DNA of 64,000 bases, from assembly GCF_002999135.1 (NCBI RefSeq), contig NZ_CP027229.1, forward strand, positions 2,393,501-2,457,500, in the 5' to 3' direction. The first letter of the stretch is position 1. Every line of letters begins with the position of its first letter. Shown in pieces: positions 17,958 through 26,899 of the stretch. The position numbers and the translations under genes were made by a program. Origin of the DNA: Capnocytophaga sp. oral taxon 878 (GTDB lineage: Bacteria; Bacteroidota; Bacteroidia; Flavobacteriales; Flavobacteriaceae). Below the pieces are notes generated by a model. It saw only the letters and a program-made list of their open reading frames with translations. It was not told where the DNA came from and searched no databases.

Positions 17958-18485
17958 TTAAAATATTCGCTTGCGAATACGGCTAAGGGCTTGTGGAGTA
18001 ATGCCTATGTATGAGGCTATGTATTTTAAGGGGATATTTTGTATTAGCTGAGGGTCTTTTTCTAAGAGGCTGCGGTAGATTTCTTCGGGGGATTGTAATA
18101 ATAACTGAGCTTCGCGGTCTAGTGTTTTGATAAGCAGATGTTCTAAAATATCTGTTTTTATCTGTAAATATTCTTTTTGTTGTATTAGTGCCATTAAATG
18201 TTCACGCCCTATTTTATAAGCTGTAACGCTTTTTAGCGCTTGTATTGAGAGCAGTGAAGAGGTGTGTTGTACAAAGGAAGTGAATGAAAGGAAAAACTGC
18301 TCGGGAAAGAGGAACTCTACGGTTGTTTCCTTATCGGTAGTAGGGTTGTAATAAAAGAAGCGTACTATGCCCTTAGTTAGGTAATACAATGAGTTTTCTA
18401 TTTCGCCAGCACGAGTAATGAGTTCGTTTTTAGCAAAATGTACTTCGGTGAAGTATTTACTAAGGAAATCGGGGGTTAGGGTCAT
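17958..18485 (-). CDS. Crp/Fnr-family regulator
   Basis: 175 residues. An N-terminal cyclic-nucleotide-binding-type beta barrel (AGEIENSLYYLTKGIVRFFYYN) and a C-terminal helix-turn-helix (IPLKYIASYIGITPQALSRIRKRIF), the common Bacteroidota Crp-like plan. No Fe-S cysteines, so not an Fnr. It starts 9 nt after the mutS stop on the same strand and is probably read from the mutS promoter. It may act on the nitroreductase-type gene just downstream; that is inference from position. Confidence 0.85.
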   Translation of the reverse strand: MTLTPDFLSKYFTEVHFAKNELITRAGEIENSLYYLTKGIVRFFYYNPTTDKETTVEFLFPEQFFLSFTSFVQHTSSLLSIQALKSVTAYKIGREHLMALIQQKEYLQIKTDILEHLLIKTLDREAQLLLQSPEEIYRSLLEKDPQLIQNIPLKYIASYIGITPQALSRIRKRIF

Positions 18486-18494
18486 AGAGGGGGG

Positions 18495-21080
18495 TTATTT
18501 GGCTACTCTTTTTCTCATTTCATTTAGTTTCATCAGTGCTTCCACGGGGGTAAGCGTATTGATGTCTAAGCTGAGAAGGTCTTCTTTGAGTTCTTCTAAC
18601 AAAGGGTCGTTCATATCGAAGAAACTAAGTTGCATTTCTTTTTGTACGTTTTTAACCACTTCGGCGGTAGGTATTACATTGTGGCTTTCTTCTAGCTTTT
18701 TAAGCATTTTATTGGCTTTTTGTATTACGAATTGAGGCATACCAGCCATCTTGGCTACGTGTATCCCAAAGCTATGTGCCGAGCCTCCTTCTACCAACTT
18801 GCGCAAGAAAAGGACGCTATCTTTAGTTTCTTTTACCGATACGTTAAAGTTCTTAATACGCTCAAACTGCTCACTCATTTCATTCAGTTCGTGATAGTGG
18901 GTGGCAAATAGAGTTTTAGCTTTGCTAGGATGCTGATGTAAGTACTCAGCTATAGCCCATGCTATTGAGATACCATCATACGTACTAGTACCACGCCCTA
19001 TCTCATCCAAAAGCACCAAACTTCTGTCAGAAATATTGTTTAATATAAGGGCAGCTTCATTCATCTCTACCATAAAAGTTGATTCTCCCATCGAGATGTT
19101 ATCACTTGCCCCTACACGTGTAAATATCTTATCTACTATCCCTATATGCGCTTCGGTTGCAGGCACAAAACTCCCTATTTGAGCCAAAAGCACTATGAGG
19201 GCTGTTTGTCGTAAAATAGCCGATTTACCTGACATATTCGGTCCGGTAATCATTATGATTTGCTGCCTTTCTCGGTCTAAATACACGTCATTGGCTATAT
19301 AAGGAACACCTACAGGTAGTTGTTTTTCAATTACAGGGTGGCGCCCTTCTTTAATATCAATAGCATACCCGTCACTCATCTGTGGGCGGTGATAGTTGTT
19401 TTCCTTTGCCAAGGTAGCAAAGCCACACAAGCAATCTAACTGACCTATAAGGGTTGCATTGGTTTGTACTGCGCCAATATATTCACTTATAAAGGCAATA
19501 AGTTCGGCATACAGCGCTTGTTCTATCTGAGCTATTTTCTCTTCAGCCCCTAATATTTTGGCTTCATATTCTTTCAGCTCATCAGTGATATAGCGTTCTG
19601 CATTTACCAGTGTTTGCTTCCGCACCCAGTCTTCAGGCACTTTATCCTTATGGGTGTTACGCACTTCAATATAATAGCCAAAAACATTGTTATTATCTAT
19701 TTTAAGCGAAGGAATACCCGTGCGCTGGGCTTCGCGCACCAGCATATCATCTAAGTAGCTTTTGCCCGAATGCGAGAGCCCTCTTAGCTCATCCAACTCT
19801 GCCGAAAACCCTGCTGCTATAGCATTCCCTTTGGCTATATTTACGGGGGCATCGTCATTTAGGGTTTGCGCAATACGCGCACTAAGTTGCTCACAGCCGT
19901 GCAGTTTATCGCCTAATAAGCTCAACGCCTCATTGGTCGATAGTAGGCACAATTCCTTTATCAGCGGGATATGCTCCAGTGAGGTGCGCAGTTGCACTAC
20001 CTCACGGGGTGTTATCTTTAAGGTTGCAACCTTTGAAATGAGCCTCTCAATATCTCCTATCCGGCTCAGGGCTTCTTTTAGTTTGCTCAGCACCTCGCTT
20101 TCTTGCAATAAGTAATCCACCACCTCGTGGCGTTGTTGTATCTTGTCCAACTTCTTCAGCGGCAAAGCAAGCCAACGCTTTAAGGTACGGCTCCCCATAT
20201 TGGTAAGCGTCTTGTCTATCACATCCAACAAACTTACCGAGGGGGTGCTATTCCCTACATAAAGCTCTAAGTTCCTGATAGTGAATTTATCCAGCCATAC
20301 ATAAGCCTCTTCGGCTATGCGTTGTATGCTTGTTATATGTTGCAACTGGTGATGTTGGGTTTCCGATAGGTAATACAGCACAGCACCAGCAGTAAGTAGT
20401 GCCTCACTAAGCTCATCTACCCCAAAACCTTTTAATGAATTTGTTTTAAAGTGCTCTGTAAGTCTTTGCTGTGCATAATCTTCCTTAAATACCCAATCTT
20501 CTAAGTAAAAACAATGATACTCATCACCAAAGTGCTCCTCAAACTCTCGCTTTTGGTGTTTAGCAATAAGCAGTTCACTCGGGCGGAAATGTTGTAACAG
20601 CTTGTCAGCATAATTAATATCTCCTTGTGCTATTAAAAATTCACCTGTCGAGATGTCTAAAAAAGCCACCCCACACAGCTGCTTCCCTATCCATACCGAT
20701 GCCAAAAAGTTATTGCTCTTGCTTTGCAGTATATCGTCGTTAAGAGCCACTCCTGGTGTTACAAGTTCGGTAACCCCTCGTTTTACAATACCCTTCACCA
20801 GCTTAGGGTCTTCCAGCTGGTCGCATATAGCCACACGGTACCCAGCCTTCACCAGCTTAGGCAAATAGGAGTTGATAGAATGGTACGGAAATCCAGCCAG
20901 CTCACTGCGCTCGGTACCGTTATTGCGGTTGGTGAGCACAATGTCCAGTGTTTGAGCGGTCTTTACAGCATCCTCACCAAAGGTTTCGTAAAAATCGCCC
21001 ACTCTAAAAAGCAACAAAGCATCCGGATATTTACTTTTTATCTGATTATATTGCTTCATTAGCGGAGTTTCTTTAGCCAT
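18495..21080 (-). CDS. mutS: DNA mismatch repair protein MutS
   Basis: 861 residues from the ATG at 21080; upstream codons overlap the promoter. The mismatch-binding motif is GDFYETFGEDA near the N-terminus, the Walker A is GPNMSGKS, and Walker B/signature are DEIGRGTSTYDG and ATHYHELNEM. MutS recognises mispairs and recruits MutL. Length and domains are complete. Repeat copy 4 lies behind its promoter, in the same orientation relative to mutS as the other copies are to their genes. Confidence 0.97.
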   Translation of the reverse strand: MAKETPLMKQYNQIKSKYPDALLLFRVGDFYETFGEDAVKTAQTLDIVLTNRNNGTERSELAGFPYHSINSYLPKLVKAGYRVAICDQLEDPKLVKGIVKRGVTELVTPGVALNDDILQSKSNNFLASVWIGKQLCGVAFLDISTGEFLIAQGDINYADKLLQHFRPSELLIAKHQKREFEEHFGDEYHCFYLEDWVFKEDYAQQRLTEHFKTNSLKGFGVDELSEALLTAGAVLYYLSETQHHQLQHITSIQRIAEEAYVWLDKFTIRNLELYVGNSTPSVSLLDVIDKTLTNMGSRTLKRWLALPLKKLDKIQQRHEVVDYLLQESEVLSKLKEALSRIGDIERLISKVATLKITPREVVQLRTSLEHIPLIKELCLLSTNEALSLLGDKLHGCEQLSARIAQTLNDDAPVNIAKGNAIAAGFSAELDELRGLSHSGKSYLDDMLVREAQRTGIPSLKIDNNNVFGYYIEVRNTHKDKVPEDWVRKQTLVNAERYITDELKEYEAKILGAEEKIAQIEQALYAELIAFISEYIGAVQTNATLIGQLDCLCGFATLAKENNYHRPQMSDGYAIDIKEGRHPVIEKQLPVGVPYIANDVYLDRERQQIIMITGPNMSGKSAILRQTALIVLLAQIGSFVPATEAHIGIVDKIFTRVGASDNISMGESTFMVEMNEAALILNNISDRSLVLLDEIGRGTSTYDGISIAWAIAEYLHQHPSKAKTLFATHYHELNEMSEQFERIKNFNVSVKETKDSVLFLRKLVEGGSAHSFGIHVAKMAGMPQFVIQKANKMLKKLEESHNVIPTAEVVKNVQKEMQLSFFDMNDPLLEELKEDLLSLDINTLTPVEALMKLNEMRKRVAK

Positions 21081-21104
21081 TCTTCTCTTAATTTTAATAA
21101 TCGT

Positions 21105-21135
21105 GCAAAGGTATAAAATAATTTCCAAATCGCAA
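21105..21135 (-). promoter_or_regulatory. Promoter of mutS
   Basis: Minus strand: TTG (21133-21135), 19 nt, TACCTTTGC (21105-21113), 25 nt before the ATG. Confidence 0.8.
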
Positions 21136-21137
21136 GT

Positions 21138-21562
21138 CTCCCTTGGTTTTTATCCCTCCCCCTTTCTCCCTATCCCCTATCTCCTAACTCCTCTTCCCTA
21201 TCTCCCACCTCCTCTCCCCTTCATTGCGAATAATGCAAAAATCACCCACCCCCACACTATTCCCTATCTCCTAACTCCTTTCCCCTAATAATCACCCCAT
21301 TACATCCCCACCCTCTTACCTCTTATCTCTTACCTTTTACCTACTTTAAACGAACCTATAACGAAGGATAAACGAACTATAAACGAAGGATAACCCTCAC
21401 CCCCTTGATTTCCAGCTCCTTCTCCTCCCCACTCTCCCTTTGCATAATCCGCAACCCAATCCCAAAAATCTTACATTTTTCTCATCCTTTCCCCTTTTTT
21501 TTCCTATTTTTGCCAACAACCCCCTACCCCCTATCCTCTAACTCCTATCCCCTAAGCCCCCC
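21138..21562 (-). repeat. Intergenic G-rich element, copy 4 (reverse)
   Basis: The same element as copies 1, 2, 5 and 6 but on the minus strand, filling the space between the -33 boxes of mutS and of the gene at 21660. The 11-mer array occupies 21344-21387 as CTTTAAACGAA, CCTATAACGAA and similar units. Between the array and the mutS -33 TTG there are 208 bp. The plus-strand frames at 21103-21288 and the first 85 codons of the frame from 21405 are low-complexity translations of the C/T-rich strand and are not genes. Confidence 0.9.
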
Positions 21563-21588
21563 TTGTATCCAAAATTTTGTATATTTGC
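21563..21588 (+). promoter_or_regulatory. Promoter of the gene at 21660
   Basis: TATATTTGC at 21580-21588 with TTG at 21563-21565. The spacer is 14 nt, shorter than usual, so the -33 assignment is weak. The repeat ends at this TTG. The leader is about 65 nt. Confidence 0.55.
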
Positions 21589-21659
21589 ACTCTAAAAGCC
21601 CCATTTGGCACAATAACAATAGCAGTAAGGGCGATAAGATAACAAAAAACATTCATACT

Positions 21660-22469
21660 ATGAATTGGGAAAGTATTTGTCAAAAACATCAAGTAGACAC
21701 CAACTTTTTAAAAGAATTTACCCCCGTAGGAAATGTAATGCTGATGCAAGAAGAAGAGTTCACCACCACTCAGCAATGGCTATCGGCTTATTCTTTGGGC
21801 GCCCAGCTACTGCCAATCTTCACCAATAACGAAAGCGATTTTGCAGCAGTATATACCACCGGATTGCTAAAAGGCAAAGTAGCCTTACTCATACACGATG
21901 CTCTGGATTTCACCCCTGCTTTTACCAGCATTCAAAGCTTTTTAAAAGTCATTGAACAATATAACTTTGATGATTGGTATAACATTCCCAAAACCCAGTG
22001 CGATTATCCTATTAAAGAAGAAAGCCAAGCCGAACCCTATCTTCTAAAAGAATGTTGGAAGCAGATTGAGGCTAACCAGTTCTCTTCACACGAAGAGAAA
22101 ATCCTTATCTGCAAAACAGCTATTTCACTAACTCCTCCCTCTCAGCTCAATAAGCTATTGGTTTTTCTAGAAACCCCTTTTACAAATAATCCCCAGCACC
22201 ACGAAATAACAGAGTGGGCTATCTACTGTCTCGGAGTGGCTCATCAATATACTCCAGCCAAAGGCACCATAACCACCCTAATAGCTACCAAGCCTTATAA
22301 GCATTATCCCTACAAACCCCAATTGTACAAAGGAGCCTTTACCAAAAAAAGTAATATTTTTGTAGATCTAATACTCAAAATACTCTATCTGCCCATACTG
22401 CTCATTAGCCTTATAGCTGTGGTAATTGGGATTGTATTTTCTCGAATATTTAGCCTTTTCAAAAAATAA
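21660..22469 (+). CDS. Hypothetical protein with C-terminal membrane anchor
   Basis: 269 residues from the ATG at 21660 (MNWESICQKHQ); upstream in-frame sequence is repeat and promoter. The body is soluble, mostly helical, with no motif I recognise. The last 35 residues form a hydrophobic hairpin (LYLPILLISLIAVVIGIVF) ending SLFKK. It is the first gene of a run of closely spaced small genes (12 nt to the next), which I read as one transcript from 21590 to about 26830. Confidence 0.6.
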   Translation: MNWESICQKHQVDTNFLKEFTPVGNVMLMQEEEFTTTQQWLSAYSLGAQLLPIFTNNESDFAAVYTTGLLKGKVALLIHDALDFTPAFTSIQSFLKVIEQYNFDDWYNIPKTQCDYPIKEESQAEPYLLKECWKQIEANQFSSHEEKILICKTAISLTPPSQLNKLLVFLETPFTNNPQHHEITEWAIYCLGVAHQYTPAKGTITTLIATKPYKHYPYKPQLYKGAFTKKSNIFVDLILKILYLPILLISLIAVVIGIVFSRIFSLFKK

Positions 22470-22481
22470 AAACAACTCATA

Positions 22482-22835
22482 ATGAACTTAGAAGAACTCA
22501 GAGAGTATTGTCTCTCCTTGCCCCACGTTACCGAGGATATGCCCTTTGGCGAAGATATTTTAGTATTCCGAATCTGTAATCGCATTTTTGTCCTTACAGG
22601 TTTAGAAACGCTACCTCTACGAGTAAGCCTCAAATGCGACCCCGAGCGCGCCATCGAACTCCGCGAACAGTACCCCGATAAAATTACAGCAGGCTACCAC
22701 CTCAACAAAAAACATTGGAACACCGTGCTTTTAGAAAGTATTCCTGAAGTACTTATCAAAGAAATGATACAACACTCCTACAACCAAGTACTCGCCAAAG
22801 TACCCAAAAAAATAGCCAATTCACTAATTTGCTAA
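22482..22835 (+). CDS. MmcQ/YjbR-family DNA-binding-fold protein
   Basis: 117 residues: LREYCLSLPHVTEDMPFGEDILVFRICNRIF, then LRVSLKCDPERAIELREQYPDKITAGYHLNKKHWNTVLL. This is the full MmcQ/YjbR (CyaY-like fold) pattern. Members are small cytosolic proteins of uncertain role, some with DNA-binding properties. Second gene of the 21660-26830 cluster. Confidence 0.88.
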   Translation: MNLEELREYCLSLPHVTEDMPFGEDILVFRICNRIFVLTGLETLPLRVSLKCDPERAIELREQYPDKITAGYHLNKKHWNTVLLESIPEVLIKEMIQHSYNQVLAKVPKKIANSLIC

Positions 22836-22842
22836 TTCTCTT

Positions 22843-23328
22843 ATGTTCAAAGATTTCTTTTATAGAACCTATCCGGTTTTTGGGTATGAATTCTTTATTC
22901 CTGTAGCTCTCTACAAGCGTATAGAAGCAGCCGAAGGAGAGGTCAGCCCCCAAAGTATTAGGCTTTTCTTTAGCAAAGCCCCTTATGCCTTTAGTAAAGC
23001 ACAGCTACACATAACCCAAGAAGCTAACAAACTCTTTTTTGTACAAATAGCATTCTATGAAGAAGACAAAAGAGAACATTTTATGAAAGAAATGGACGAT
23101 TATAAAGAAGTATTTCCCTTTTGGACAGTCTTTCCTCATAGTTTCTATGGGGCTCCTCGCTGGAATCAGGGATACCAAGAGCATTATAGAGATACTTTTT
23201 TAAAATATTGGCACTCCTTATCCCCCGAAGCACAACAGGAATATATGAATAAGTACCATTGTCCTGAAGATTGGCGCCTTTGGCTTGAGGATTACCAGCA
23301 ATGGAGCAAAGAAAAAGAGATTTTTTAA
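22843..23328 (+). CDS. Hypothetical protein
   Basis: 161 residues, soluble, no signal peptide. It is rich in aromatic residues (FFYRTYPVFGYEFFIPVALYKR; FPHSFYGAPRWNQGYQEHYRDTFLKYWHSL). I do not recognise it. It begins 7 nt after the MmcQ-like gene and is followed 19 nt later by the first NTF2-like gene, which suggests one operon of immunity-type proteins. Confidence 0.55.
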   Translation: MFKDFFYRTYPVFGYEFFIPVALYKRIEAAEGEVSPQSIRLFFSKAPYAFSKAQLHITQEANKLFFVQIAFYEEDKREHFMKEMDDYKEVFPFWTVFPHSFYGAPRWNQGYQEHYRDTFLKYWHSLSPEAQQEYMNKYHCPEDWRLWLEDYQQWSKEKEIF

Positions 23329-23347
23329 CAGAAAACAACTATTCAAA

Positions 23348-23797
23348 ATGACAGAAACAGAACAAACCCTACGCCAGCGCTTCACTGCTTTCTTGCAAGC
23401 TATGTACGAGTGGGAAACAGAAGCCAACAGAGTTGACGAAGAAGAAGTAGAGAAAAAGAAAACCCTCTCTTGGCAAGACTTTTGCGAGCAACAAACCCAG
23501 CTGCGCATCCCTATTTATAAGGAATACATCACCGAACGCGAACGCAAAAACGGAGGTGCTCAGTACACCAGTCACTTCTTTCCTCCTAACTATGATCCCT
23601 CTAAAGAAACCATTACCGAAGTGCAAATCACAACCAAAAAAGCCTCTATCTTTACCGATAGAGAGTATGCCGGAATGAATTACAAGCGCGAGTACAAGTA
23701 CAAACTTATAGAAAATCGTTGGCTCTTAGATACTATCAAAGAACAGTATTTACCTGCAAACACAGACCCTGAAAAATGGAAGAGTGTGATTTTATAA
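23348..23797 (+). CDS. NTF2-fold immunity-type protein, copy A
   Basis: 149 residues from the ATG at 23348 (MTETEQTLRQRFTAFLQAMY); the frame is open further upstream but those codons overlap the end of the previous gene. The pattern (N-terminal helices, then VQITTKKASIFTDREYAGMNYKREYKYKL and RWLLDTIKEQYL) resembles NTF2-fold immunity proteins of polymorphic-toxin systems. It is a tandem duplicate of the next gene. No toxin lies within the window. Confidence 0.65.
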   Translation: MTETEQTLRQRFTAFLQAMYEWETEANRVDEEEVEKKKTLSWQDFCEQQTQLRIPIYKEYITERERKNGGAQYTSHFFPPNYDPSKETITEVQITTKKASIFTDREYAGMNYKREYKYKLIENRWLLDTIKEQYLPANTDPEKWKSVIL

Positions 23798-23856
23798 CCC
23801 CACTAGTATCTCTTATAGCTCATAACTCGTTTATTAATTAAAAAACTAACCTAAAA

Positions 23857-24306
23857 ATGACAGAAACAGAACAAACCCTACGCCAGCGCTTCACCGCCTT
23901 CCTACAAGCTATGTACGAATGGGAAACACAAGCCAACAAAGTCAATGAAGAAGAAGTCATAGAAAAGAAAACTCTTACTTGGAGAGAATTTTGCGACAAA
24001 CAAACCGAGCTTCGTATCCCTATTTATGAAGAATATATTACTAACCGTGAACGTAAATATGGCGGGGCTAAATATGGCTCTCACGGTCTACCTGTAAAGT
24101 ATGACCCTTCTAAAGAAACCATTACCAAAGTACAAATCTCAGGTAAAAAAGCCTCTATTTTTACCGATAGAGTGTATTCAATAATGAATTACAAACGCGA
24201 GTACAAGTACAAACTTGTAGAAGGGCGCTGGCTTTTAGATGTGATAAAACAACAATTCCTATCCAATAATGGAGAACCCGAAAAATGGGAAAATGTGATT
24301 ATATAA
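23857..24306 (+). CDS. NTF2-fold immunity-type protein, copy B
   Basis: 149 residues, the same length as copy A, with an identical first 24 residues (MTETEQTLRQRFTAFLQAMY and on) and roughly 70% identity overall by eye. Divergence is concentrated in the middle (residues 55-95), as expected if the two copies neutralise different partners; that last step is inference. The two genes are 59 nt apart. Confidence 0.65.
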   Translation: MTETEQTLRQRFTAFLQAMYEWETQANKVNEEEVIEKKTLTWREFCDKQTELRIPIYEEYITNRERKYGGAKYGSHGLPVKYDPSKETITKVQISGKKASIFTDRVYSIMNYKREYKYKLVEGRWLLDVIKQQFLSNNGEPEKWENVII

Positions 24307-24318
24307 ACTTCTCTCAAA

Positions 24319-24813
24319 ATGAACATAGAAAGATTACAAGACATTGATGAGCGCCTTTTTGTCGAAAACGACCTAAACGGCGAGTGCATCTACTATACCG
24401 ATGAAGATTGCCAAACTCCCTTCAATGGGATTGTTTATGGAATGTGCGGACACCCTCCTCGTTTAGACTACGAATGCGAGATAAAAAATGGAGTAAAAGA
24501 TGGCATGGAACTTATTTATAATGAAGATGGCGGTATTGAGCAAGCCTCACAGTGCCGCCATAACCTGATGTATGGCGTAAGCAAAGAGTATGATCAAGAG
24601 GGCAACCTCCTCACAGCTTCTGTAGTGTATAACAATAGTCATTTAAAGGTAGTATCCGCTACTACAGAAGGTACTTATAAGATTGAGAAATATGCCCCTC
24701 AAAGCACCCAAAACCTCCCCCACGACATTTGTACTCTCCTTGCTCTCCCCGAGCAAGAACTCGCAGAGTATGAGCTTATACCTCAATACGCAATGTTTAA
24801 AAATGTAAAGTAA
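24319..24813 (+). CDS. Small MORN-like protein
   Basis: 164 residues, no signal peptide. The first two thirds contain two or three YwqK/MORN-like repeats (NGVKDGMELIYNEDGGIEQA, HNLMYGVSKEYDQEGNLLTA). The C-terminal part is acidic and unlike anything I know (LPHDICTLLALPEQELAEYEL). It starts 12 nt after the second NTF2-like gene. A cytosolic MORN-type protein here fits the immunity-like character of the cluster. Confidence 0.6.
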   Translation: MNIERLQDIDERLFVENDLNGECIYYTDEDCQTPFNGIVYGMCGHPPRLDYECEIKNGVKDGMELIYNEDGGIEQASQCRHNLMYGVSKEYDQEGNLLTASVVYNNSHLKVVSATTEGTYKIEKYAPQSTQNLPHDICTLLALPEQELAEYELIPQYAMFKNVK

Positions 24814-24834
24814 TATAACAATAAAACAACCACA

Positions 24835-25896
24835 ATGAAAGAAGTACCAACTTTTACCTTTGGAGCACAAAACCTCCCCGATAAAGAATACCACCAATGG
24901 CTGATAGAAATCAAACAACGGTTTCAGCAATCGCAAATCAAAACAGCCATAAAGGTGAATACTGCCCTTTTAGAGTTCTACTGGAGCTTGGGTAGCGATA
25001 TAGTAAAAATGCAAACCGAAAAGACTTGGGGTAGTGGCTTTATCAACCAACTAAGTTTGGATTTGAGAGAAGCCTTCCCTGAAGCTACTGGTTTTTCATT
25101 AAGTAATATTAAATACATAAGACAATGGTATTTATTTTATTATCAAGAGCTTACAAAAAGCCACCAACTTGGTGGCTTTTTAGAGATGCCTAAAGATTTT
25201 GGTTTAATCCCTTGGAGGCATCACATTGAAATTATATCAAAATGCAAATCTATCTCTGAGGCTCTATTCTACATCAAGCAGACGATCAGTCATAATTGGA
25301 GCAGGGTACAATTAGTGCATACTATTGAGAGTAACCTCTTTGAGCGACAAGGAAAAGCTATTAGTAATTTTGATACTCAATTGCCTATCCCTCAAGCTAA
25401 TTTAGCTACCGAACTCCTCAAAGACCCTTATAATTTCGACTTTCTTTCCCTTGGTAAAGACTATACCGAACGAGAACTCGAAGAGGCTTTAATGCAAAAT
25501 ATTACCCGCTTTTTATTGGAATTAGGAAAAGGTTTCGCCTTCGTTGGGCGACAAATGGAATTGCGTATGCCCGAAGGACAGAGCTTTTTCCCCGACCTTA
25601 TTTTTTACCATATCCCAATGAAATGCTATGTAGTAGTAGAACTTAAAGTGACGCTTTTCATCCCTGAATACATCGGAAAATTGAATTTCTATGTAACTGC
25701 TGTTGATAAACTCTTGCGCGGAGAAGGCGACAATCCTACCATTGGACTACTCATCTGTAAAGATAAAGACGAATTGCTAGTAGAATGGTCTCTCACCGAT
25801 GTAAACAAACCGCTGGGCATCGCCTCTTATCAGCTCAAAGAAATCATCGATAACACTATCGCTGAATTTGAAAAAAACAAACTTAAAACCTTATAA
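24835..25896 (+). CDS. DUF1016 (YhcG-type) PD-(D/E)XK nuclease
   Basis: 353 residues. The N-terminal DUF1016_N domain covers about 10-170 (IKTAIKVNTALLEFYWSLGSDIV, NIKYIRQWYLFYYQE, IPWRHHIEII). The C-terminal nuclease domain has FFPDLIFYH (catalytic Asp) and VVVELKV (ExK), then PEYIGKLNFYVTAVDKLLRG and NPTIGLLICK. YhcG-like proteins are predicted nucleases often found in restriction-modification loci and near mobile DNA; the partner here is unknown and no methylase is present. Complete length for the family. Confidence 0.9.
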   Translation: MKEVPTFTFGAQNLPDKEYHQWLIEIKQRFQQSQIKTAIKVNTALLEFYWSLGSDIVKMQTEKTWGSGFINQLSLDLREAFPEATGFSLSNIKYIRQWYLFYYQELTKSHQLGGFLEMPKDFGLIPWRHHIEIISKCKSISEALFYIKQTISHNWSRVQLVHTIESNLFERQGKAISNFDTQLPIPQANLATELLKDPYNFDFLSLGKDYTERELEEALMQNITRFLLELGKGFAFVGRQMELRMPEGQSFFPDLIFYHIPMKCYVVVELKVTLFIPEYIGKLNFYVTAVDKLLRGEGDNPTIGLLICKDKDELLVEWSLTDVNKPLGIASYQLKEIIDNTIAEFEKNKLKTL

Positions 25897-25915
25897 ACAT
25901 AGAACAATTAACCAA

Positions 25916-26398
25916 ATGAACCTATCAAGTTATAACACCAAGTTTGGCTCTCTCGCTTTCTCACAAAAAGTGGGAGACGAGTATTTTTGGGAGGCTTCAT
26001 ATCAGTGGAAAAGTGATTTCTACAAAGAAACTTTACAGCTGCCTTTTTCTGTATTTAGCAAAAGTGAAACCCTCACACCTGATAATATTGCTTTTATCCA
26101 AAAAATCCTCACCAGTGCAGATAAGCTCATAGCCAAGGCACTTTCTTATTTTCAAGAACAACTGCTGATAGGCTCAGAAGGCTTTCATCTTTTGGAAGAA
26201 GAAAAACAATTGCTCAGTGTTCCCTTGCAGGAAGTTCCTTTTGAATGTCCACAGTTTCTATTTTATGACCACAAAGAATGGATACTGCATTTTGCCGAAG
26301 GTGGTTTCAGCTTTTGCGAGCCTTATGGCGTTTCTTTCCACTTTGAAGATGAAACCCCTATCCTAATAGAAAACTTAGAAGACGCTGAAGAAATATAA
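25916..26398 (+). CDS. Hypothetical protein, DUF2262-like
   Basis: 160 residues from the ATG at 25916; the open frame extends into the end of the nuclease gene. It starts YNTKFGSLAFSQKVGDEYFWEA and ends HFAEGGFSFCEPYGVSFHFEDETPILIENLEDA. The last block resembles the F.dG..I.V.F...G.p....E DUF2262 ending, a weak resemblance. Soluble, acidic, no signal peptide. Part of the same transcript. Confidence 0.5.
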   Translation: MNLSSYNTKFGSLAFSQKVGDEYFWEASYQWKSDFYKETLQLPFSVFSKSETLTPDNIAFIQKILTSADKLIAKALSYFQEQLLIGSEGFHLLEEEKQLLSVPLQEVPFECPQFLFYDHKEWILHFAEGGFSFCEPYGVSFHFEDETPILIENLEDAEEI

Positions 26399-26422
26399 CA
26401 TACTCATTTATTGCCTCAAAAA

Positions 26423-26830
26423 ATGAAACATAAAACAATCATATTTGCCCTTTTAGGTGTATTGATAGCTGTTTTCATACTTGTAAGATACGGCTTATTC
26501 ATAGTGTATTGGCTCACAACCCCTAATGCTTTAGAACGAACCGAATCCGAAAAACAGCTTATAGAACATTTTAAAGAAGTATTTAAAACCAATGAAATAA
26601 CTATCACTCCCGAATATGATATAGAAAAAGATACTACCTATACAATATATATACAGGATATCCCTTGTGCAGATACTTTATCTTCTAAAGAAAAAGCTAT
26701 CTACATAAAAAACAAATTGGATAGTATTGCCTTAAAACCAAGATTTAAGCACTATATCATTCATTTAGGATATGAATGTAATACTCATACCAATCATCAG
26801 TATGAATACAAAAGAAATTACAGAAAATGA
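26423..26830 (+). CDS. Hypothetical protein with N-terminal membrane anchor
   Basis: 135 residues from the ATG at 26423 (MKHKTIIFALLGVLIAVFIL). One membrane segment (about 6-28), then a basic/acidic extracytoplasmic domain (TITPEYDIEKDTTYTIYIQDIPCADTLSSKEKAIYIKN split over two strands). Not recognised. Last gene of the cluster; the next gene is 69 nt away. Confidence 0.5.
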   Translation: MKHKTIIFALLGVLIAVFILVRYGLFIVYWLTTPNALERTESEKQLIEHFKEVFKTNEITITPEYDIEKDTTYTIYIQDIPCADTLSSKEKAIYIKNKLDSIALKPRFKHYIIHLGYECNTHTNHQYEYKRNYRK

Positions 26831-26899
26831 AATAAAATACTCTCCCTGTTGGCACATTTTTTGTAACTCATTTGCGATTAAAAACATATATAAAACTGT

